Shown: one piece after another, positions 44,605-57,700 of the stretch
How the letters are laid out: the number at the start of each line of letters is the position of its first letter
Position numbering within the stretch: position 1 is the stretch's first letter
Source of the DNA: Lutraria lutraria
Taxonomy: Eukaryota > Mollusca > Bivalvia > Venerida > Mactridae
Assembly: GCA_964023205.1 (NCBI GenBank)
Contig: OZ026835.1
Span: 18,186,414 to 18,250,413, forward strand
DNA length: 64,000 nucleotides
Reading direction: 5' to 3'
Position numbers and translations under genes: made by a program
The notes under the pieces: model-generated
The model's input: the letters and a program-made list of their open reading frames with translations, nothing else
Databases searched by the model: none
Told to the model about the DNA's origin: nothing

Positions 44605-47600
44605 TTACTTGAGCCTACCTGGCCCTTTTTGCTGTTCGCGCCTCTTCCTCCCTCCACTTCTGTCCTTGACATATCTTAACCATTCCCTTTTGACCTTTTC
44701 AGGTTCATTTTCTGTACATCTGTGGCAGCTTTGTACAGCTTCTGAAAATTCAATGTACATCACATTTATTTTTTTTATACAATAACTTCAACTCTGTCAT
44801 ACAGCTTCAAGCATGTTAAAAGCATAAAATTAGTGCTTTTAGGTGGAATATCAAATATATTTCACACACGATCAACTGACAGTATTAAGTAAGCTTATGG
44901 CATTTGTGAAATATTCTGTTGGGCAATCAATAGTGAAGTCTTTTATACTCCACCAAAATGCATAAATATCCTCTAAACATAAAATGTTGTTGTTTCCTAC
45001 CCTGTATCATATGTTCACCTTTAATTCTGTTCAAGAACGTTTAAAGATTGCAACATCCATGCAGAGAGAACACTTGAATTATTACAGATTGCAATGATGT
45101 AAATTACTGCTACTTATTATATCTTTAAAAGCATCAGACTTCATACTGCTATAGTCAAATTTATAAACTAAATGATATTTTTAAAGTAGAAATGACATAC
45201 TTGTAACCACACTTCTGAGCTGAAGACTTTGGAATGGACGCTTGTCACCTTTTCCAATCCAGTTGTACTCAGACGCTACAGCATCTGTCATCAGAGCTGC
45301 CATTACCCGTCGTGTTGTTGCCTCAACATTACTTCCTCCGATACTGCTAAGTCTTCCCAACTGAAGATACAAATTTCAAACAATTACTTTATCACTATCT
45401 AGTAGTGATGGGCAATCGGCTGGAAAATTCAATATCGATTAATCGGTCTTTCTTACCGACTGATTATTGGAAACAATCGGATACAGAGCTAGATGTCAAA
45501 CATTACTTCACGAATGTCTTCAGTACTATATTTCAATTAAATGAAAGCCCATTTCTGTTTTGTAAGATCATAATAAACATTCATCTCTGTTTGACAGAAA
45601 TATTTATTTCCATTGATGATATTATTACAATTTAAGAGGTTTACCAAGTTTTCTTATGAACATGACAGATTAACTTGACTATATAAAAGAAAACCATCAA
45701 ATGTAAAAATTACTGCACACTGTCCAACTACAAACATGAATCCTTACATAAATCATTACAAAATTCATTTATGCTTTTGTTCAGAAATGTAATATTTCAC
45801 TTTATCTGGACTAAGTCAACCAGCCGAACTATACACATGCTCTGATGGTCAAGAAGCAGGCCAGTTCAAATACTTCTTAGCTGACTGAGACAATCCAGGA
45901 TATATATAATCTTAAATGATGATATGTCACAGCTTTGTCTGCTTTTTTTGGAGCTGGTCAGGGGAAATGAAGCTTTTGCTGACATGCTTCTCTTTCTATT
46001 CATCCTGGTCAACTTGACTGAAAAAAGAAATTTAGAAAAACTTAAGATTATGCAAATACTTATAAGGATAGTATGCAAGTATTTTGGAGGATGGAATTAA
46101 TGTTTGTTTGTGACTGCTTTTCTTTATGAAATACATTATCTGCAAAGCCCAGATATATTATATGTATTTCTATAAACAATTGCATTAATCAATCAATTGG
46201 ATTTTGCATGCAAATTTATGGGAATCACTTGCAATTATTGCAAGCACAAACATTTCCATAAATGAATCAGTATTTTGGCTGACATTTGTACAAATAATTA
46301 ATTCCTGTTTATAGATGAAATGATTTCCCCTCCAATTTCTGAGAAGCATTTGAAACATTTTAACAAATCAAATATATCTTACATTGATGCAAATGTCTAG
46401 CTTCAATTATTAATTTCTAATGTTGAACAAGTCTGTTTAAAAGATAAGCTAGTTAACCCTTCATAGAAACATTATTGAATTTATCCGATTTATTATTTAT
46501 CCGAAATTCTTACCGTTATAAACATTCGACCTCTTGCGAATCTGGAAAGCTGCAGATCACATATCCAGATTATTTTTGGATGGCGAGACTGGTTTGACTT
46601 AGTTTAAGCCGAAGTACTTTCAGCATCGGGACGACAATTTCTCAGGTTAAACGGAAATGCTTTTAGCCGTGTGCTCAGAGTCTGCCATGACGCAAGTTCA
46701 ACTACGAACACAACGGAGCACGTTTTGAAGAAAAGAACACTTTCAGCGAAAAGAATATTTTCGGCGAAATGAAAAATCAAGTCGCCGACCGTCAGATTTT
46801 AATTTCGGAACGAAATAATCGATTGTCGCAGATCGTCTGCCCATCACTACTATCTAGCAGTTTCCAAAAAAGTCGAGCATAAAATTAACATGATGTTAAT
46901 ATTAATATACTTTAACCAAGGTATCTGCTTAGAGTCTGATTTCTTTTTATTAAAAAATTAAATTGATAATTTTCGGAAAGTATTTTAAAATGTGCATATA
47001 ATTACTGATAATTATCAAGTCATGAGTATATCTATAACTGATTTTAAAGCTATGTTTCTCATTCGGATTTGCATACCAATGCTTTCATGGTATCCTGGTC
47101 TTTGATGTCCTGTTCCAGTTCTAGAAGCTTTATCACAGAGGTAACGGGCAGGGACTGCTGGATTTGGCCATAAAATGCATCTGGAGTGGCTGCTGGGGTC
47201 TGCATTCTTTCCTCCAGGATTTTGATGTGCCTGGTGTTCTGCTTCACTCCCTCCTTGATGTCCACCAACAGTTCGATGGTTTTCTTCTCGAAAGCTGAAT
47301 ATCAAAAAAACATTCCTTTATCTCATTTCAAGGTCAACTGAGATTTCTATAATTTCATTTAACAACTGAAATTGCAGGAATTAAGTGTATGCTTGACAGA
47401 TAAAACTTATTCTAGACAAAGAACATTGTTACTGTTCATGTATATAACAAAAATGTATGAAATGTTTGTAAGTAATTCTTTTCTGTGAAGATATAGAGCT
47501 ACTGTCAACTAATTTGGAAATGTTACTGCCTGTCACATGCATGTACCTGAAACAGTTGACTTTGACGTTGGTGTCCCAGTTGACCTTGATGGTGTACCAG

Positions 47601-50581
47601 TTGACTTTGACGTTGGTGTCCCAGTTGACCTTGATGATGGTGTACCAGTTGACCTTGATGATGGGGAACCAAAAAGTGACCGTGGTTTTTCAAAGGAGAT
47701 GGAAGTTTCTTCAACATTAAATATTGGTGGACGAGGTAAAGGTGGCATGTTGGGAAGATCTTGAGATGTCTTCAACTTCTTGCGTGGTGAAACTCTACGG
47801 CTAGGACTTGGTGGAATCATCTGATCATCTGATTCGGAATCAGACAACTCCATTTCATACTTTCTGTTTGGTCTGCAATGAAAAAGTAAACAGCTATACA
47901 TGTATGATGAATAGTACATTGCACAGATTTTTAATTGGCAATTTAATAAGTTGATCTTGCCTGCATATCCGGCCCTCATGAAAAGTGTGGTCTGAATTTG
48001 ATCTGAATCAGTCTGAATTTTTACTGAAAATTGTCTGAATACAGTCTGCACAATTGCTGAATGTGTACTGATACTCTGAAAATACAAATGCTGAATCATG
48101 TCTTAGACACAAATTCAGAAAAATTCAGCCCTGTATGTATTTCTGAATATTGTCTGACAACACTGTTCAGTTAAAATTCAGACTTTAAGATTCAGACTTT
48201 TTTGTCTGAATAATGGCTGAGGTGCTGAAAATTGGCTTATTATGGAACAATCCAGACATAATTCAGACAGTTCAGACTTAATTCTGAAGTACGATTCAGA
48301 CAATTTTTTTCAGACAAAATTCAGAAAAAGCATTCAGATACTGCTCAGGCAATGCTTTCAGACAATATTCAGAAACAGTATTCAGATACTGTTCAGAGAG
48401 CTAGATCATTCAGACTTTATTCAGAGAAATATTCAGAAGATTTTCTGACATGTCAAGCCAGCCCCTCCATGAATCATTCTATAATACTTGGAAACCTATA
48501 TTAGAAGCTTTGCTCACATTATATGATGGGGATTATTCATATAATTATGTATATTTAACTGCAACAAAGGCAAGTACAGCCTGTGAAATGGAAAAAACAA
48601 AGGGTCATAATAAATGGTCAAGGTTTTTCAAATTTCAATGTTTCACTGTTTTAAAATAATGAGATATGACTTTTATCCTGGTGAATATATACAGATAAAT
48701 TCAAATATTTCAATAAAAAGCATGAACAAATATGCTTTATAAAAATTCAAATGCATGTGCATGATACTTCCAGAAGATACACTGTGATGTTCCATCATAC
48801 CCCATCCACTTAATTCTGTCATAATCATCTCTTAAATATTGATCTCTTATTAATTTGTTTGGTTTTCAGTTGTAAATCATGAATTTAACCTAATTACCAG
48901 TACACTTACTAGTTCATAAGCATCATGTATTCAGCAGTGTTTCAATTTTCAATAAAGCCACACTTCATTTGGTTATTTCTTAACTGTCAGCCATTTTGAA
49001 TTACACCATGTGACCTGTGACGTCATCAAAAGTCTGAATATTTCAGCCTTTTTAAAAAATCAGAATCTGTAACTCTTGAAATTTTAAAATTACATCAATA
49101 TAATTTTATTATACATGTGCAATCTTAAATTGATGTAACCATCTTTGGGTCTGAGCATGTATACATACATGTATATAGTATACAGTGATGCATACAGACT
49201 TTTTTCAGTATTTCTTCAGACATTTGCTGAAGCTGAAAAAAGACTGAACCTTGAGTCTGAACCAGTCAGACTTTTTTCAGTATTTCTTCAGACATTTGCT
49301 GAAGCTGAAAAAAGACTGAACCTTGAGTCTGAACCAGTCAGACTTTTTTCAGTAATTTTTCAGACATTTGTTGAAGCTGAAAAAAGACTGAACCTTGAGG
49401 CTGAACCTGTCAGACTTTTTTCAGTATTTCTTCAGACATATTCCTAGACTGAAACCGGTCTGAACTTTGTCAGCACTGTTCAGCTTTCATTCAGACAGTA
49501 TTCAGATGCTTGATATTGTTGTTCAGCAATAATTCAGTCATCAATATTTCTGTAAGACTGTATTCAGCATTCATTCAGCATTCATTCAGCTCAATTCAGA
49601 CAAACTTCAGACATTCTGTTTCATGAGGATATTATGCTGTCTTTGACTGGTGATACTTCAACAGTAGTATTGAAACATTTGAGAGGTTAAGTAAGAATGT
49701 TAGTTTACACCACATGAATGTAGTCATCTAAGGTTACCCAAATACATTCATATGAGAAGAACTGAATATGCTTACTGATTTCAGTGTATTGGTTCTTTTA
49801 ATTTCATAAATTCTAAGATCTTCATGAACAACATACAAAGGGCAAAACTAATTTGAATACTATGAATAATGAAACACATAACTCTAATGTAGCAACATTA
49901 TGTTTTAGTATCTAATTGACTAGCACATTTTAATGATCATTTGAAGCATGCAAGTACATGTGTATTTATTCAGTATTGATTGGCATGTAAAATGTGTTTA
50001 ATCTCGTTCAATCGTGTACAACTCTGCAAACATTTCATTGTTCCAACACTTACATTTTCTTTCTCTTTGTCAATTCAGTGTCTTCAGCATCTGTATTCAG
50101 ATCTGAGGTGACTTGGGCCTGAGACAGTTTCTGACGGGCCCTCTCATAGTCAGCTGGAATGAAAATAAACAAAATTCAGTGGCTCTTCTTCATTTCAACA
50201 AACACATAGTAAAGTTAAATTAACTAATGTTTCTTTGCATGCCATTGCTGATTTTTTTCAATCTAAACTTAATACATGTACCATTAACTTTAGAAAACTA
50301 CTTACACAAATTATAACTCAAATTATTTAATTAGATTAATTAACTACAACAACTATCATAAAATTGTGTCATCAATACCTGTCTCACACATAACTCTCAT
50401 AGCATAAGATGTGAAGTCTTCCGTTACAGGGACTCTGGTTCTAACAGCCATTTGGATTTTTTTGCCCCCTTTCCACGACGGCCAAAAGCATTTGGTCTTT
50501 GTTTTGTTCAACCAGTTAACAGGAACTATCTCCACCTCATTCTCTTCCAAGAATTCCACCACTGCAAACTTGTTTACTGAC
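44605..50581 (-). CDS. Gene D: DUF4806 domain protein, six in-frame exons (5' end not found)
   Basis: Exons: 50581-50379, 50153-50054, 47872-47547, 47294-47077, 45360-45201 and 44741-44605 (TAA 44607-44605). Every junction has AG/GT borders and the phases agree throughout, giving about 380 codons without a stop. The first exon reads NKFAVVEFLEENEVEIVPVN ... CFWPSWKGGKKI, the usual N-terminal domain of these proteins. Exon 3 is an acidic, Ser/Thr-Pro-rich linker with STGTP repeats. Exons 4-5 hold the DUF4806 core (SLPVTSVIKLLELEQDI; then SSIGGSNVEATTRRVMAALM and YNWIGKGDKRPFQSLQL). Exon 6 is a basic tail. The function of the family is not known to me. Such proteins are common beside tnp2-like transposases. 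Introns hold a hAT element and a foldback element. Confidence 0.8.
45403..46849. mobile_element. hAT-type non-autonomous transposon (1447 bp) in an intron of gene D
   Basis: Inverted repeats TAGTGATGGGCA (45403-45414) and TGCCCATCACTA (46838-46849) lie within a perfect 8-bp duplication, CTATCTAG (45395-45402, 46850-46857). It sits between exons 4 and 5 of the DUF4806 gene. There is no intact transposase frame, so it depends on an active hAT elsewhere. Confidence 0.92.
47974..49628. mobile_element. Foldback-type element dense in CTGAAT/ATTCAG motifs, in an intron of gene D
   Basis: The ends CCTCATGAAA (47974-47983) and TTTCATGAGG (49619-49628) are inverted repeats. Dozens of CTGAAT-type motifs occur in the left ~140 bp. 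The inverse ATTCAG/TTCAGA then fills 48115-48450 and 49190-49610. The spacing is about 10-20 bp. There is no coding region. Arrays of one short motif in opposite orientation at two ends resemble transposase-binding subterminal repeats. The exact borders and target duplication are uncertain. Confidence 0.6.
49195..49440 (+). repeat. 72-bp tandem repeat (3.4 copies) with an internal hairpin
   Basis: Units start at 49195, 49267, 49339 and 49411. Each unit pairs CAGACTTTTTTCAG with CTGAAAAAAGACTG and, inside it, CTTCAG with CTGAAG. The plus-strand frame 49145-49447 with a 24-residue repeat is a by-product. Confidence 0.85.
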
Positions 50582-51237
50582 CTGAACAGAATTGTACAAA
50601 TTGTTTGTCAAAATTTAATATTTTTTCTAAATGTTTTGTACTCATTTTTCAAACAAATATGATTTAAAAAGTTTTGAATATTTGTTGACACTGTCATGGC
50701 ATTTTAAGGCACAATTAAGACTGTACTTTTTTTTACATACAGACATACCCGCTCAATGCTACTAAAATCTTAATATTTTAAAGAAAATACTGCCTAATTA
50801 TCTTTGTTTGATAGTTTATTTATTTATATGAAAAAAAAGAAAAGAAAATGGAATACAAATTTATCTAAGAGATAATTATTATCACAGAATAAAATTACCA
50901 TAGATACATCAAGGTGTTCGATCACTAATGCATAATCTCCATTTTGATAAGTACTCAAAGTTTTGTAAGAGTTATTGCACTTCTTGAAAATTAGAAAAAT
51001 GTTATGTTTTGAAGATATTGCACGGTGACAATATATTTTTCTTTATCAAATTAGATTGATATTGTGCACCTATCTACCATGAGTTTTCATTAAAATGGAT
51101 CTCAGGGTTAATAATTTTCTATCAAAGAAACCTTTAAAAATGATAAAGGTTCCTAAAATCTGTCTGCTCCATTTCGAGATAATAATTTTGGACATTATCA
51201 GTATAAAACCTTAATGTGATTTTAGTACTGATTGAGT

Positions 51238-53314
51238 CTAATTGCTGTCTGCATATGGTATAGATACAAATCCTCCACTAACAGAAAGTAAAACACACTT
51301 CGACTGCACATCAGTCAATTTTGACACTAATAAATGAATACCCAACTCAGAAACCTTATGAATATGCAATAATGCTGAAGACAATGGAACATCAAAAAAG
51401 TTGCTTACACATGTGAATGTCAGATATATTATACAAATACCTCTGTCTCCAGAAATAATGTTTTTAACCAAACACACCTTGTTGTCAACAATTACGCAAC
51501 AGTCCTTGCCATTAAGTTTGATTAAGAAATTCTCTGTCTTAACAGAATTATACTGTACATAATCACCCAAACACATATCAGTATTGTCAGGCAGAGGGCC
51601 ATTAACATGTATTTTGCCCAGAACAGGGAAGGAGGGAATATTAACAACCTGGGAGTTAACTTCTTCGGATATCCTTCTAATAACTTGCTGAAGAGGAAAC
51701 CCAGGTTTCCGTACAAGACGTTTGACCTTTTTCAAATAGTTTTCAAATGGAAAAGATGAAATTTTGTCTAACCCACCGAATGCTGAAGCATCTTTGGCCA
51801 AGTGAACTAAACTATGAATATTGTAAACAGCCTGTTCATTCCCATAGAGCTGTAAAAAGTGTATAACAAACGCAACGAGTAAATTGTGTGCATACTGACT
51901 ATGATTTTCAGACAGGCTTCCATTAACTAATATATGAATAGCGACTGAAAGCAACATAAAGTTCTTGTACATATTTGTTGGAATGACTTTTAGAACAATG
52001 GGTCCAGTATACAGCAAAAACTGACGACATTCTGTGGCTTTCCACCTTTCTATTTCTTTCAACGTTCTAGGTTTCCTTGAAAATTCAACAGGAATGTGAT
52101 TTCTAAGGTGTATCAAAGAATCTGATATTTGTGTTATAACCCTAATCCCTAGTCTGGTTGCCAGAGGTCCCTTTATCCATAGAAGGAGCATGCGTTTCAT
52201 TACTCCTAGACATACTGAATGCATGTAATCAATAGGAAATTGAGATATCATTCCTAATTAAACCAAGCTCTCGCAAAGGTGATTAACCTTTATGGTGATT
52301 TTCATCTTGCATTTCATAAAAAGCCAAATCTGTCCGCAAAGGGGAATCAGTTTCAGGGAAAGTCATTCTACCTAGCCAGGAGCCATTTTGTATGCATTTG
52401 TCACATCCATGATATCCTGAATACAGTTTAACATTTTTCACAAAAGCCCTAGCAGGAGTATCACACACACACGATGAGATGGAAACTTTCATCTGTATAC
52501 CTAGGTGTTCTATGCCATTGTCCCTTAGCTGAGAAAAATCATTGATAAAATCGTTCAAATATTCACTTACACTGCTTGGTTTTGAAGAACCATAGAACAA
52601 TCCAATAATAAATGGCTCTCTGTCTTTAACATTGACAATACGACCTAATATAGGCCAAAACTGATCATTGCTACTTTTGAACAATGGAAGCCCATCAATA
52701 TTTATTTGCAATTGGAGATCACAATCATCTCCCAAACCTGAAACATCCAACAGAGATACCTTATTCTTAATACCATCAGCAATGCCAAAGTGATAGTATT
52801 GACCATCACATTTCTCAGCGACACAATAGGAAATTTTTGTATTCAAAAGTGTACGGGGATCTTTCGGAAGAGAAGGACACAAAGGTTTTAAGATTTTCAG
52901 CAATTCTGAAGTAGCATCATGTTTTATCTGGAACTTCACAGCCCAGTCTTTAAGCTGATCAGATAGTATACTCACATTGTTACCAGTATCAGATTGAACG
53001 TTTTCTAAATCCGTATCAGATTCAGAGTCAGACTCAGAATTGGAAACTGAAACACAACTTTCATCATCTTCAAATGGTATATGTATGTTTGACGCAGATG
53101 ACAGATTTTCAGGGTTATCAATTTCACCATCAACAGACAGGTCATGAGACAAGTTTGTTTGAGAGTCATGGTATAATGAGTCATCACAACTTGTATCACT
53201 ACCATTTGAAGGAAAATTATCAGTCTCCAAGTCTTGCAGGTGATTAACTATATTTGAACGCACCCTTCTCCTGAAAGTCCAGTAAGATTCATCAGGTCTA
53301 GCTCTCTTTGACAT
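51238..53314 (-). pseudogene. Gene A: tnp2-like transposase, split by a stop and a frameshift
   Basis: The first frame (53314-52283, 343 aa) starts MSKRARPDESYWTFRRRVRS. It has an acidic serine-rich linker, then IDGLPLFKSSNDQFWPILGR, FIIGLFYGSSKPSSV, CDTPARAFVKNVK and the cysteine pair GCDKC. A TAA (52283-52285) follows. The frame continues a few codons and shifts by one base near 52250. The second frame (52251-51238, 337 aa) has DYMHSVCLGVMKRMLLLWI, RWKATECRQFLLYTGP, YNIHSLVHLAKD and FPFENYLKKVKRLVRKP. The order matches tnp2-like (CACTA/EnSpm-related) transposase proteins of animals. The superfamily name is from memory. Intronless, same strand as the DUF4806 gene and 0.66 kb upstream of it. 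Confidence 0.75.
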
Positions 53315-54740
53315 ACTAGCAGTTGAATCAAAACATTTTGTTTGTGTAACAGTAATTGCTGAAAGATACGCGTCACAGATTGAGTAGATTGAATAATAAA
53401 ATTTTGTTTACAAATCTTATTGTTTAAGTGGTAAAATATTCAAATCCTTATTTCACTTAAAAATAACAGACCCGATGGGTAGCTAGGTTACAGTATAGCC
53501 TGAACTTATATAGTCTTGACTGAAATTTCTTTTTGATACCGACAAATTTATACTAGCAATCAAAGGCAGTCGCTTGTCCTAAAGTGAAATGTTCAAACTG
53601 TTGACTGAAATGTTGCCTTAATCTTGAACTCAAGTAAGTCTACTATTAAGTAAGATTCTCAACTTAAACTGATAAAGTTCTTCACATTATATACTGACAG
53701 TATTACATGTATATGGTAACATTCATTCATTTAATTAGGTCTAATGATACAATATGCATTGACCAACAATTCCAATACAACTACCGTAATCTGAATACTA
53801 CAGAAAATCAAGAAATTCAATGCCAATGGTCAGTGTCAACAAAGCTAAACATTTTTTTCATTTTCGCAGATCTTTGAATGATCTACTCTTTAAAATTTAA
53901 AGGTAACCAAGTTTGCATGATAAGAGAGCAACCTATGACTGAAAATCAATAAATAATAATAAATATTCAAAACAAACATCAAGATGCAGATGAAATTAGA
54001 ACCAACGACTTTGTTAAAAATGCATGCACCATCTTCATTAATTTACATAATTGAGATGCAACATTGACAGAAACAAACTGTGTGTATTGTAACATTGACT
54101 CTGAATTTTGACGTCCAGTTACATAATGTTGTCTAAAATGAAGACAGGCTGCATTTATTATTTCTACCACTTCTGTTGATCTTTCAGCAGCATACATTTT
54201 TATTTGGTAATTTTGCCACGAACTTTGTAAAAAATGCCATCTTTAGTCAATTAATGAAAGATTTAAAATCAAATGGAACTGGGACTCCAAACAAAACAAT
54301 CGAAATCGGTAAGGAATGGTGTCACTGTTACGTATTCGTAAATATGAACACGGCACATACACGCGCTACGGACATAATACCCATTAACTATGTTTAAAAT
54401 AAACACAGTCAATATGCCAAACTGTGCATTTCAACTTCGACAAATACATCGACTCGTGTAGTGGATATAACTTCTATGACTACGCAGATGCAACATTTGA
54501 CACCATAGAACCAGTCTCGTGTCGATATTCAAAACACATTGTAACTTTGTGTACAGTTTAACAAACGTTTTAAACGACCGGAAAATTTAGATAAATTACA
54601 ACTACCTGCGTCCATCTAAGAGAAATATATAAGCTACATCAACTTATGCCATAAAATTGAATAAAATAAGCCCATTTCAAAACTATAGGGACGTAACTCC
54701 CACTACAAAACTTACCGGTACCCCTGCTTCGCGGGCTCCG
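53315..54740. other. No clear gene between A and C
   Basis: A minus frame at 53979-54197 is unrecognised and could hold a lost exon, but it lacks good splice sites. The rest is AT-rich. Confidence 0.4.
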
Positions 54741-54758
54741 CCATAATGTCGCTTCTAC

Positions 54759-57700
54759 ACAATAACTGCAGACAAAATCTACATAATTTGTGACGTAACA
54801 TTTAAGACACGATATCAAACAATAAACATATTGAAAATATTCATTTTTACAGTATTCACAACTATAATTTGTGAGCAGCATTTCATTTTAACATAGATCT
54901 GACTACACCATTGACTTTTCTCTGTAATCAACTGACACAGGTGTAGGGGTGTTTGTAGGTGTTTGTGAATTTTTTTCCCTTTGACAATACTTCTGGGAAG
55001 GTTTTATCTCTCTAAAGATAGTATGTCTTTCCTTAATCATTTAAAGGCAGTGAGGCTGTCACAAAAAATCATAATTATATCAAGAAACTAAAATTGCTCA
55101 AAAAGGGTCATTACAAAGAAATCAAAGAAAAGTACAGCAACATTTATAGAATAATGATGAAGGAAAATAGAGTTTTTCAGTGATTACTCATAAGTGGCTA
55201 AATAATAATGTTAATACCTTTTTCTTTTCCCGGGTCTCAGCTCCTCTCCGTCTATTTGACCTGACTGTATCCAGATGATCCAGCCATATGTTTACCTAGA
55301 AAAAACAAATAACACTCAGTAACTGACGGTCTAGGGTAGAACAGTTGTAACAAAAATTTATACTAACAATAGTAGGACTATACTTTCAAGGACTATAGAA
55401 ATTTGCATCTGCAAGTCTGTTTTAAAATCAAATGCATAATAAAATCACACAAGAGAAAAGTTTAAGAGGAAAATGGGTAAATCACAATGAGCAATATTTG
55501 TCTGCTTGCAGAGGGTTACTTTCAAGTTTGTAAATTCATAAATATGGTACTTTTTGAAAGTTTGGTTGTAGACAATGACATAATATTTCCATTTCAAGTG
55601 AATGTTCTTATGAAATTGTATATAAAAAACTTATCATGATGAACCTTTCAGTATAAAAATATCATTTTTTCATGGCCCTCTGCTTTCTTGAAATACATAT
55701 TGAACATTTACAATGTAATTTAATTAATTTTATTAGGTACTTCTGCAGCTGAAATATTTCATTGAGTCAAGAACGAACATGAAAGATCTTGGCTTAGGTA
55801 TATTTAACCTTAAAATAACTAACCTCATTTTCAGGAAGAGTGCATTGTTCACTCAGGAAATGTTGATCAACTTCACCTTCGTTAAAATGTTGCTGAATTA
55901 AGTCAGATGGTGGTACATCATCACCCTGGAACATTGAAAATTAAGTCAAATATCTTAACCAAACAGTATGTCAACATTGCAAGTATAAAAAGATCTTGCA
56001 TGTTAAAACAATAAAATAACATTTACTTCAAAACTTACAATTACTTAAAGATAATGCAGTACACAGAGTTCTTTTTTGGACAAAAAATGTAAACCCTTCA
56101 AAAGCATTTATATCATCCTTCTATTTACCAATCTCCAAGCAATCACATTCTGATTTGACAGGAACGGCAAACACAGATTAATTGACAGTGTGTGGTCTTT
56201 TCTGATACATTTTGGGATCTGTATTCAACTTACCTCCAGTAAATCTGAAATGACATTCCCAGCTGTCATGTAATAACCACCACAATTTTCATGGTCTGGG
56301 CATCTTCCTGGCCTTCGATTTGGGTCCGGGACAGGGAATGGCAGAAATGTAACACTAGGTCCCCCAGAATACCAACGTAACAACTGAAATGGAAAACAAA
56401 AGTGCATAGTATTATTATGCATGACTTGTATTTATCTATTGGTATTCATAGCAACAACTGCAATACGTAGCCTTGCAATTAATCTTCAATGCGCTGTATC
56501 AAAATGAGGTGTGTACACATTAATTTACTGCCGGGGCCAGATACATATCTATAGATAGTAAATCAGGAGTCACTTGCAATGGAATAGCAGCAGACTTAAA
56601 ACAGTTTTTGATGGCAAAACATAATTATCTGAATTTTATAAATATTATAAAATCACCTAATTATCTGGTCATCCTTGCTGGCAGAGTGGATGGATACAGT
56701 CCTCGGCAAAACAACATACCAAATGGAAAACATATTTTCTTGGCCCATGGCTTAACATGTGGTTGTTTTGTACATCCCAGATCTTTTTCACTTCATCTAG
56801 TAGGTGCTTGTGAAGTTTCTCAAGTTCAAGTTTTTCAGCTTTTGAACCTTTCCTCCATTTCTTAAAGACAAAACTGATTAGTTGTTGTTCAGAACTGTCG
56901 GTTCCTTTGAACAGTTCGATAGTAGTACCAGCACAGGGAGTTCCACTGACATACTTAATGTTTACGTTTATTGCTTCATTCAAGTTGCCTTTAAGCCTTC
57001 TATCATCAACTTTTCCAGACAGTGGATCAATATTGGAACCATTAATGGTGGAGGGAATAAATAAGCCACTACGGGCTCGACCCTCCATTCCATTTTGAAG
57101 CTCAACTCTGTTCAGATTACTGTTTCCTCTGTCCCGACTTGTTACTAACTGCACATAAGTAGGTTTAATTAAATGTCTTTTAGTCCAAAAGAACTGCACT
57201 TCCTCATGACCCGGACCTTCATCAGCACGACCATCGACACGAATACATTCGATTTTACCCGTCATGGACTTGTTTATAGAGCTGTTTTCCGACGCCTGAA
57301 GGGAGCATAGATCAACGTAGTGTTGCGCTGGATTTTTAAAGTGAAGTTGCTGAGCCTTAACAATGCCTACACAGATTTCCTTTGTAGTGATTGATCCTGT
57401 AAAATTATAGGATGTAGTTTGAAGATTTGAAGGATACTTATTTGTATAGTCTGTTTTAGTAGTAAGTGGAGCTGAGCCAACTGTACAAGGCATAGGATGC
57501 TGACTGGATGTCATTGCATCTAGTCTAAATGCTGAGCAGTCATCTCTGTGGATGATGGTCTTACCAGTCCCATCTGTATACTGAATTATGTCAAGGCCAC
57601 GATAAAAAGCACAGGACCAATGATGATCTGGGTTATATTTGATTTCGAACCCTTTCCTTGCACGTCTTGTTGTGATTGACGCAACCCCTTTGTACCGACC

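Noticed and set aside
47514..47764. Plus-strand ORFs with VDLDDGVPVD repeats
   Set aside because: They are the antisense of the STGTP-repeat exon 3 of the DUF4806 gene.
49145..49447. 100-codon ORF with 24-residue repeats
   Set aside because: Product of the 72-bp tandem repeat inside the foldback element.
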